11,070 nucleotides of DNA from Chloroflexota bacterium (GTDB taxonomy: Bacteria; Chloroflexota; Limnocylindria; Limnocylindrales; CSP1-4). Made by a program: the position numbers and the translations under genes. Positions 6,286 through 11,070 of the stretch are shown in pieces. The notes under the pieces were generated by a model, which made no database searches, was not told the origin of the DNA, and saw only the letters and a list, made by a program, of their open reading frames with translations. The DNA is taken from NCBI GenBank assembly GCA_021802185.1, contig JAKAAV010000030.1, positions 1 through 11,070 of the forward strand. Direction: 5' to 3'. Positions within the stretch are counted from its first letter, which is position 1; each line of letters begins with the position of its first letter.

Positions 6286-6292
6286 CGTGCGC

Positions 6293-6880
6293 ATGTCCCC
6301 GACGGCGAAGATCGCGTCCCCGCTGGCACTGGTCTCTCTCGAGGATAGTCTGGAGGGGCGGCGGTCGCGTCGCGACTTCTGTCGCGAGACGCTCGACGAG
6401 GACGACCTGCACCGCCTCTGCTGGGCGGGGCAGGGGATCACGGACGCCGAAGGCCTGCGGACCGCGCCGTCGGCCGGTGGCGTCCACCCACTCGAGCTGT
6501 ACGTCGTCGCGCCGGTCGCGGTGTTCCACTACGACGCGGTCGGTGACCGGCTCGAGGTCGTCATGCGGGGCGACCGGCGCCCGGCCCTGTGCACGGCCGC
6601 CCTGTCGCAGGACGTCGTCGGGCTGTCGGGCGCGACGATCGTCATCACGGCCGTCGAAGGGCGGATGGATCCTCGGTACGGGACACGGGCGCGGCGCTAC
6701 GAGCTGATCGAGGCGGGGCACGTTGCCCAGAACATCCTCCTCGCCGCCACCGCGCTCGGCTTCTGCGCGGCACCGGTCGGGGCGATCGACGATCTCGCGG
6801 TGCGCGACGTCCTCGACCTGCCCGATTCGTACCTGCCGCTGTACCTCGTCGCAGTCGGCCGGTCGACGCTCTCGCGCTAG
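6293..6880 (+). CDS. SagB/ThcOx-type nitroreductase-family FMN oxidoreductase
   Basis: This 195-residue flavoprotein belongs to the SagB-like branch of the nitroreductase superfamily, FMN-dependent redox enzymes that include azoline dehydrogenases of peptide maturation and many stand-alone proteins. 'RRSRRDF' (23-29) is the FMN-phosphate-binding start of the fold. 'RTAPSAGGVHPLELY' (56-70) is the hallmark SagB-family segment. 'YELIEAGHVAQNILLAATALGF' (136-157) and 'PVGAIDDLAVRDVLDLP' (161-177) complete the FMN and dimer interface. No YcaO-like cyclodehydratase, precursor peptide or RiPP gene is nearby, so a stand-alone reductase role is more likely than peptide modification. ATG 6293 has a well-spaced SD; a longer in-phase start at 6113 would add an LLM-derived leader. 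Start uncertainty is the main doubt. Confidence 0.85.
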   Translation: MSPTAKIASPLALVSLEDSLEGRRSRRDFCRETLDEDDLHRLCWAGQGITDAEGLRTAPSAGGVHPLELYVVAPVAVFHYDAVGDRLEVVMRGDRRPALCTAALSQDVVGLSGATIVITAVEGRMDPRYGTRARRYELIEAGHVAQNILLAATALGFCAAPVGAIDDLAVRDVLDLPDSYLPLYLVAVGRSTLSR

Positions 6881-6951
6881 ACGCTCGTTCGGGGTCGTCC
6901 ATCGCGGCCCACGGCCGGGATCGCCACGCGTCCACCGGCGGGTCGTGCCGG

Positions 6952-6957
6952 TAGCAT
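6952..6957 (+). promoter_or_regulatory. Putative -10 box of a leaderless transcript (MFS gene)
   Basis: TAGCAT ends 7 bases before the ATG at 6965, with no SD in between. It is the same layout as seen before the dehydrogenase and the HTH regulator. It favours ATG 6965 over the in-frame ATG at 6956, which overlaps the box itself. Confidence 0.5.
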
Positions 6958-6964
6958 GGCGTCG

Positions 6965-8224
6965 ATGCCCACGACCGACCGGTCCTATCGCGCGCTGCTC
7001 GCGGTGCCCTCGCTCGGCCGCGTCGTCGCAGGCATGCAGGTCGCGCGGATCGCCCAGTCGATGGTCGGGGTCTCGCTGGTCCTCTTCACCCTGACCGAGT
7101 ACCGCTCGGCGACGCTCGCCGGCATCGTCACGTTCCTGAGCATCGCGCCGGGCATGGTCGCGAGCCCGGTCGCCGGCGCGCTGCTCGACCGGCACGGGCG
7201 TTCGCGGCTGGTGCTGGTCGACTATGTGGTGGCGTGCGCATCGTTCGGCCTGATCGGCGTCCTCGCGATGACGGGCCACCTTCCGGTGTGGCTGCTGCTG
7301 CTCATCGCCGCGATCTCCTCGCTCACGGGGCCGCTGAGCAACTCCGGGCTGCGCAGCCTGTTCCCGCTGCTCGTGCCTCGCTTCCTGTGGGAGCGCATCA
7401 ACGCGGTCGACTCGATGGGCTACGTCGTCGCGACGATCGTGGGTCCGCCCGCCGCCGGCGCGCTCGTGGCCCTGATGGGCGGACCGGCCGCGCTTGTCGG
7501 GATCGGCGCGATCTTCGCCGTCGCCGCGCTCGTGCTCATCGGGATCCCCGACCCGCAGACCGACGTGACATCGACCGGCCGGCTCCTGCTCGACGCCTGG
7601 CAGGGCCTGGTCTACACGTGGCGGAACCCGACCCTCCGCGCGCTCGGCTTCGCGATCTCGGCGGTGAACCTGTCCGCCGGCGTCGTCACGATCGTGATCC
7701 CGCTGATCGTGCTCGACCATCTGCACCAGGGTCCCGCCGTCGCGGGCGCGGTGTTCGCCGCGATGGGCGTCGGCGGTGGTGTCGCCGCGATCGTCGTCGG
7801 GCGCACGAACTCGCACGGCCGCGAACGCGTCATGCTGGCCCTGCCGATGCTCGGCATGGCGGCCGCGATCGTCCTGCTCCTGCCGGGCCAGCTGTTCCTG
7901 CTCGTCGCGTCGATGCTGATCCAGGGGCTCATGAACGGTCCGATGGACGTCGGACTGTTCACGCTTCGCCAGCGACGGACGGACCCGGCCTGGATGGGGC
8001 GGGCGTTCGCGGTGTCGATGACGTTCAACTTCGCGGGGTTCCCGATCGGGTCCGCGATCGCCGGGCCGCTCGCTTCGGCGTCCATCCCGGCGGCCATCGC
8101 GTTCGCGGTCGCGATGGCGGTCGTCGCGGCCGTCATCGCGTGGCGCGGGATTCCCGTGACGGACGATCCCAGGGCGTCCGCTCGCATGGCGCGGCGCCAG
8201 GTCGGGGCGACGACGGGGCGGTAG
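6965..8224 (+). CDS. Major facilitator superfamily transporter (MFS_3/EntS-like exporter)
   Basis: This inner-membrane secondary transporter is most likely an H+-driven exporter of a small molecule. The 419-residue protein has about 12 hydrophobic helices. The MFS motif A between helices 2 and 3 reads 'GALLDRHGRSRL' (71-82). The central hydrophilic segment ('PDPQTDVTSTGRLLLDAWQG') and the following 'LVYTWRNPTLRALGF' are typical of the MFS_3 subgroup that includes the enterobactin exporter EntS. The tail is short and basic. Nothing nearby makes a siderophore or antibiotic, so the substrate is unknown. The nine bases before ATG 6965 also offer ATG 6956; the -10-like TAGCAT (6952-6957) overlaps that upstream ATG and argues for 6965. 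The gene stands alone, 84 bases after the nitroreductase. Confidence 0.85.
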   Translation: MPTTDRSYRALLAVPSLGRVVAGMQVARIAQSMVGVSLVLFTLTEYRSATLAGIVTFLSIAPGMVASPVAGALLDRHGRSRLVLVDYVVACASFGLIGVLAMTGHLPVWLLLLIAAISSLTGPLSNSGLRSLFPLLVPRFLWERINAVDSMGYVVATIVGPPAAGALVALMGGPAALVGIGAIFAVAALVLIGIPDPQTDVTSTGRLLLDAWQGLVYTWRNPTLRALGFAISAVNLSAGVVTIVIPLIVLDHLHQGPAVAGAVFAAMGVGGGVAAIVVGRTNSHGRERVMLALPMLGMAAAIVLLLPGQLFLLVASMLIQGLMNGPMDVGLFTLRQRRTDPAWMGRAFAVSMTFNFAGFPIGSAIAGPLASASIPAAIAFAVAMAVVAAVIAWRGIPVTDDPRASARMARRQVGATTGR

Positions 8225-8269
8225 GCTGCCGGGGCTCCGGGAAGCGCACGCGTTCGGCCGGAGCGCGCG

Positions 8270-8289
8270 GGCCGTCCGGTGGAACGGCC
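8270..8289 (+). terminator. Possible hairpin terminator after the MFS gene
   Basis: GGCCGTCC (8270-8277) pairs with GGAACGGCC (8281-8289) over a GGT loop, giving 8 bp with one bulged A. It begins 45 bases after the MFS stop. There is no T-run, so termination is only a suggestion; it may instead belong to the regulatory region of the heme operon. Confidence 0.3.
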
Positions 8290-8290
8290 G

Positions 8291-8329
8291 GGCTCGCAGG
8301 TACCCGCGCCCGGGCGCGGCGGCTCGCAG
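8291..8329. promoter_or_regulatory. 16-bp perfect palindrome framed by 9-bp direct repeats (operator-like)
   Basis: GGCTCGCAG occurs at 8291-8299 and again at 8321-8329, a 30-bp period (close to three helical turns). Between them lies CCGCGCCCGGGCGCGG (8304-8319), a perfect palindrome. The block sits about 50-90 bases upstream of the -10-like box at 8379 and 62-100 bases before the regulator's start codon. This is where an activator or autoregulator would bind. BldC-type proteins, which share the kind of HTH encoded just downstream, are known to bind direct repeats. The binding itself is inferred. Confidence 0.45.
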
Positions 8330-8378
8330 CAACCACGGGCGAAAGCACCCTGATCGTGGCGGGTTCTGGAAGATTTGA

Positions 8379-8384
8379 TAAGGT
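8379..8384 (+). promoter_or_regulatory. Putative -10 box of a leaderless transcript (regulator-hemA-hemC operon)
   Basis: TAAGGT ends 6 bases before the GTG at 8391 and no SD is present. The surrounding 20 bases are unusually AT-rich for the window (agatttgataaggtt). This is the third gene here with a TANNNT box at leaderless distance. No clear -35 element was seen, which would fit an activator-dependent promoter. Confidence 0.5.
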
Positions 8385-8390
8385 TCGGCG

Positions 8391-9173
8391 GTGGCCACTC
8401 CGGCGTCCCGCCGCGTCCCGGACCTTCACGCGCGCGTCCAGCCGGCGACCGACTGGATCGGGCTCGGCGACGCGACCGTCCTGCTCGGCGTCAGCCCCGC
8501 CACGCTGCGGCGCTGGTCCGACGATGGCCGCGTGCCCGTGTTCACGACTCCCGGCGGTCACCGCCGGTACTCGCGGCGGGCCCTCACCGCGCTCGTGCCG
8601 CGGCGGGCCCCGCGTCCCACGCTCGGGCGGCTCGGCGCATCGGCGGACCGCATCGCCCGGGCGTACCGGCGACCGCTCCGTTGGCCGGAGCCGCCGGTCG
8701 CGCCTGCCGTCGACCGCGCGTGGCTCGACAGGCTCCCTGTGGAGGAGCTGGACGCGTTCCGGGCGCGGGGCAGGACGCTGGTCGAGGAGCTCCTGCTGTA
8801 CCTCGACGCAGAACCGGGATCGCCGGCGGCCGCCGGACACCTCGATCTCGCGGTGGCCGCGGCGGCCCACCACGGCCGGGAGATGGCGCGCCTGGGGTGC
8901 TCGACCGTCGCGGCGGTCGAGACCTTCCTCGCGTTTCGCGCTCCGTTCGTCTCGGAGATGATGCGTCTGGCGCGCAGGCCGGGACTGGACGCGGCCGAGG
9001 CGACGCGGCTCCTGTCCGCCGTCGAGGCGGCCCTCGACCGACTCCTCGTCGCGGCGATCGAGGGGCACGCGGAGGGGAAGGCCGGGGCCGCCGACGGGCT
9101 GTCGGGACGGGCGCACGGGGCGGGGAGCGAGGGATCGGGGAGCGGGCGATCGGGCGGGCCAGCATCGCCGTGA
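8391..9173 (+). CDS. MerR/BldC-type HTH regulator with RsbRD_N-like helical domain, coupled to hemA
   Basis: This is a probable transcriptional regulator of 260 residues. Residues 22-69 form a winged HTH of the MerR/excisionase/BldC kind: 'GDATVLLGVSPATLRRWSDDGRVPVFTTPGGHRRYSRRAL' holds the recognition helix 'SPATLRRW' (35-42) and the wing 'PGGHRRY' (54-60). A Pro/Arg-rich linker follows (about 70-107). Residues 108-226 are an all-helical domain with 'AHHGREMARLG' (159-169) and 'VAAVETFLAFR' (173-183), resembling the RsbRD/sensor N-terminal helical domain used for sensing or dimerisation. The tail from 230 is a Gly/Ser-rich disordered end. The stop overlaps the hemA start by 4 bp (GTGA), so the two are translationally coupled. 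The role in heme control is inferred from this coupling; H160, H161 and C170 could be ligands but that is speculative. The GTG start has no SD but a -10-like box at leaderless distance. Confidence 0.75.
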   Translation: MATPASRRVPDLHARVQPATDWIGLGDATVLLGVSPATLRRWSDDGRVPVFTTPGGHRRYSRRALTALVPRRAPRPTLGRLGASADRIARAYRRPLRWPEPPVAPAVDRAWLDRLPVEELDAFRARGRTLVEELLLYLDAEPGSPAAAGHLDLAVAAAAHHGREMARLGCSTVAAVETFLAFRAPFVSEMMRLARRPGLDAAEATRLLSAVEAALDRLLVAAIEGHAEGKAGAADGLSGRAHGAGSEGSGSGRSGGPASP

Positions 9174-10408
9174 CCGACCGCGCGCTCCCGCTCTGGATCC
9201 TTGCCGCGCAGGCGGACCGCCACACCGCGGAGGCCCGTGCCGCGTTCGCGCACCTGGCGCGGGGCGCGGAGGCCGACGCCGCGGCGTTCCTCGAGACGTG
9301 TCACCGCGTCGAGATCGTGGCGACGCGCGACGAGGCGCGGCGGTCGATCGAGGTCGCCGCTCACGATCTCTCCGTCGACGGGCTGCGCTCGTACGACGGC
9401 CGGCAGGCCGCCGAGCACCTCTTCCGGCTGGCGGCCGGGCTGGAGAGCGCGGTCACCGGCGAGGACGAGATCCTCCACCAGGTGCGTCAGCTGCTCGATG
9501 ACGTGCGGGACGCCGACCCGCCGGATCCGGTCCTGATTCGCGCGCTCGAGCTGGCGATCGGCGTCGGGCGTCGGGCGAGGGCCGAGCGCGAGCGGCCCCA
9601 GGAGCGCGGGCTGGCCGATCGGGCGCTCGACTGGGTGGGCGCGCGCGGCGTCGGCCTGCCGGGATCCCGGGTGCTGGTCGCCGGCGCGGGTGTCATGGGT
9701 CGCGCGCTCGCCGTGGGCGCCGGCAGGCGCGGCGCCGACGTGGCCGTGGCAAGCCGCGACGAGGGCCATGCGGCACGCGTCGCCCGAATCGTCGATGGCG
9801 AGGCGTCGTCGCTGGAGGCGGCCGCGGGCCGGTTCTGGACGGCGGATGCCGTGCTGGTCGCGCTGGCCGGACCTTGGCAGGCGCTCGAGGCGGAGGGTCG
9901 GCCTGCGGCGGGACGGGCGGCGGCGGACGCGACTCGCGACGGCTCGGACGGCTTCCCGCCCGAGTGTCCCGTCGTCGTCGACCTGTCGTCGCCGCCGGCG
10001 CTGCCCGCCTCCGTGCGTACCGCGCTGGCGGACCGCCACGCCGGGATCGACGAGCTGTTCGCCGAACGGCCGGAGCGCGGGGCGGAGGCCGAGCGCGTGC
10101 GCCGGGAGTACGTCGCCCATGCCGAGGGGCTCGTCGCCCAGGCCGTCGACCGCTTCGAGCGCTGGGTCGAGGCACGGCCGTCGACCGAGATGCTCCGGGC
10201 ACTGCGGGAGACGGCCGAGCAGCGGCGCGTTCGCGACCTCGAGCGGCTCCTGCGGCGCCTGCCCGACCTCGGGCCTCGCGAGCGCGCGCTCGTGACCGAA
10301 TTCTCCGAGCAGCTCGTCGCCGGCATCCTGCACCGGCCCAGCGCTCGTCTCCACGACGACGCGGACGGATCGGCGGCCGAGGCGGCCCGGCGCCTGTTCG
10401 GCCTGTGA
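9170..10408 (+). CDS. hemA: Glutamyl-tRNA reductase
   Basis: It reduces glutamyl-tRNA(Glu) with NADPH to glutamate-1-semialdehyde, the first committed step of C5-pathway tetrapyrrole synthesis in the cytosol. The 412-residue length is normal. The catalytic segment is 'ETCHRVEIV' (42-50), with the nucleophile C44; nearly all homologues have TCNR, so Asn is replaced by His45. 'LFRLAAGLESAVTGEDEILHQV' (84-105) matches the family's '[22 protein letters not shown]' less closely than usual. The NADPH site is 'VLVAGAGVMGRAL' (168-180). The C-terminal helical dimerisation domain (about 305-390) is intact, ending 'EFSEQLVAGILHRPSARL'. GTG 9170 is chosen because it overlaps the upstream stop as GTGA and starts the protein just before the first strand. 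hemC follows after 29 bases. The sequence is divergent but the assignment is secure in context. Confidence 0.92.
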   Translation: MTDRALPLWILAAQADRHTAEARAAFAHLARGAEADAAAFLETCHRVEIVATRDEARRSIEVAAHDLSVDGLRSYDGRQAAEHLFRLAAGLESAVTGEDEILHQVRQLLDDVRDADPPDPVLIRALELAIGVGRRARAERERPQERGLADRALDWVGARGVGLPGSRVLVAGAGVMGRALAVGAGRRGADVAVASRDEGHAARVARIVDGEASSLEAAAGRFWTADAVLVALAGPWQALEAEGRPAAGRAAADATRDGSDGFPPECPVVVDLSSPPALPASVRTALADRHAGIDELFAERPERGAEAERVRREYVAHAEGLVAQAVDRFERWVEARPSTEMLRALRETAEQRRVRDLERLLRRLPDLGPRERALVTEFSEQLVAGILHRPSARLHDDADGSAAEAARRLFGL

Positions 10409-10434
10409 GCCCGAAGCCCGTTCGGCCTGTGAGC
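10396..10434 (+). repeat. 15-bp direct repeat across the hemA/hemC junction
   Basis: GTTCGGCCTGTGAGC occurs at 10396-10410 and again at 10420-10434, a 24-base period. The first copy holds the last hemA codons and its TGA. The second lies just before hemC and supplies a GTG (10429-10431) in phase with the hemC ATG at 10438. It looks like a short tandem duplication that created the present spacer and a second possible start (V-S-A-M). Confidence 0.7.
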
Positions 10435-10437
10435 GCG

Positions 10438-11070
10438 ATGCCGAACCCGCGCGATCGTGTGCTCCGCCTTGGGACGCGCGGGTCCGTGCTCGCCAGGCTG
10501 CAGTCCGAGCTGGTCGCCGACGCGCTGCGCGCGCGTGGCCACGACGTCGAGCTCGTCGTGGTCGTGACCGCGGGCGACGTCCGCCCGCCCGACACGGCCT
10601 GGGGCGAGGGTGCCTTCGTCGGCGCGCTCGAGCACGCGCTGCTGTCCCGCGAGATCGACCTCGCGGTCCACAGCGCCAAGGACGTGCCGATCGACGACGA
10701 GGGTCCGCACCAGGCGGAACGGCGCGAGGCGGTGGGCGCGGGCGGCGACGCCGCGGCGGGTTCCGCGACCGGACCGCTCGTGATCGCCGCGTACCCGTGG
10801 CGCGAGGACGCCCGCGACGCACTCGTCCTGCCCACGTCCCGCGCTCCGGCGCCGGTCCCGACCCCGGACCCGGTCCGGTGCGGCACGATCACTTCCGGGC
10901 TGCTGCCGATCGGGTCGCGCGTCGGCACCGACAGCCCGCGCCGTGCCGGCTTCCTCCGCGCCGCGCGCCCCGACCTCGAGATCGTGCCGCTCCACGGCAA
11001 CGTCGACACGCGGCTGCGGCGGCTGGACGAGGAAGCCGCCGACGCACTCGTGCTGGCCGTGGCCGGCCTG
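10438..11070 (+). CDS. hemC: Porphobilinogen deaminase (hydroxymethylbilane synthase), 3' end outside window
   Basis: It joins four porphobilinogen units into hydroxymethylbilane in the cytosol, using a dipyrromethane cofactor. The frame is open to the window end; 211 residues are visible of about 310 normally. 'RLGTRGSVLARLQ' (10-22) is the conserved start. 'DLAVHSAKDVP' (74-84) holds the catalytic Asp82. 'RVGTDSPRRAGFL' (161-173) and 'LHGNVDTRLRRLDE' (185-198) are the substrate and cofactor arginine regions. The cofactor-binding cysteine lies beyond base 11070. Two extra segments are seen relative to E. coli HemC: about 24 extra residues between KDVP and 'WREDARDALV' (within 85-117, Ala/Gly/Glu-rich) and about 16 between that and 'IGSRVGT' (132-158, Pro-rich). 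ATG 10438 is used; GTG 10429 in phase would add three residues. No SD is evident, which suggests coupling to hemA. Confidence 0.92.
   Translation, partial: MPNPRDRVLRLGTRGSVLARLQSELVADALRARGHDVELVVVVTAGDVRPPDTAWGEGAFVGALEHALLSREIDLAVHSAKDVPIDDEGPHQAERREAVGAGGDAAAGSATGPLVIAAYPWREDARDALVLPTSRAPAPVPTPDPVRCGTITSGLLPIGSRVGTDSPRRAGFLRAARPDLEIVPLHGNVDTRLRRLDEEAADALVLAVAGL

Noticed and set aside
6293..6880. SagB-type nitroreductase as part of a RiPP (thiazole/oxazole peptide) cluster
   Set aside because: No YcaO cyclodehydratase, E1-like partner or precursor-like small gene was seen nearby; the MFS exporter alone is not enough.
8304..8319. Intrinsic terminator for the MFS gene at the palindrome
   Set aside because: The palindrome has no loop bases and no T-run, so as RNA it cannot form a good hairpin without losing its central pairs; a DNA site fits better.
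5879..8398. An 839-codon open frame on the minus strand opposite the nitroreductase and MFS genes
   Set aside because: Arg/Asp/His-rich composition without domains; the plus-strand genes explain the region.
8375..9169. Upstream extension of the hemA frame giving a 677-residue protein
   Set aside because: The extra 265 residues are Arg/Gly-rich out-of-frame reading of the HTH regulator; the GTG at 9170 in the GTGA overlap fits the HemA N-terminus.
8558..10822. A 754-codon open frame on the minus strand, and others opposite hemA and hemC
   Set aside because: Low-complexity Arg/Ala/Pro translation opposite genes with clear HemA and HemC motifs.
1..11070. CRISPR array, tRNA/rRNA, transposase, phage or defence genes
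   Set aside because: No regularly spaced repeats, no recognisable RNA gene structure and no protein of these families was found in any frame I inspected.

Overview
The window is very GC-rich, with dense short-spaced genes, GTG and ATG starts, and several genes that seem to lack a ribosome binding site but carry a TANNNT box 6-7 bases before the start codon. A stub of an F420-type (luciferase-like) oxidoreductase and a C5-pathway heme operon are also present. Together these suggest a chromosomal segment of an uncultured Chloroflexota (Limnocylindria-like) or deep Actinomycetota (Thermoleophilia-like) bacterium. No rRNA or marker gene fixes the phylum, so this is inference.

Left part, 1-3837: a partial EamA/DMT exporter on the plus strand converges on a minus-strand cation and metal group. 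In transcription order the group is a His-rich small protein (3837-3481), a CaCA-family Ca2+/H+ antiporter (3319-2177), a 15-codon stub of a metallophosphoesterase starting in a GTGA overlap with the antiporter stop, and a CPA1 Na+/H+ antiporter (2071-713). The group looks devoted to ion and metal balance.

Middle part, 3838-8224: a divergent intergenic region carries two overlapping hairpins and an 18-bp operator-like inverted repeat. It is followed on the plus strand by a saccharopine-dehydrogenase-like oxidoreductase, a type II thymidine kinase, a strong composite hairpin, an SD-equipped stub of an F420-dependent LLM oxidoreductase, a SagB-type nitroreductase and an MFS exporter. These genes do not form one obvious pathway.

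Right part, 8225-11070: a heme-biosynthesis operon. An unusual regulator (MerR/BldC-like HTH plus an RsbRD_N-like all-helical domain) overlaps hemA by 4 bp, and hemA is followed by hemC, which runs off the window. HemA and HemC supply tetrapyrrole precursors (glutamyl-tRNA to glutamate semialdehyde, and porphobilinogen to hydroxymethylbilane). The first gene sits where some actinobacteria carry the redox sensor rex. Its upstream region holds a 16-bp perfect palindrome framed by 9-bp direct repeats.

The most interesting points are the regulator-hemA coupling with its operator-like DNA, the two gene heads cut off a few codons after their starts, and the structured leaders at 3874-3899 and 6031-6100. 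No CRISPR, transposase, tRNA or rRNA was recognised.
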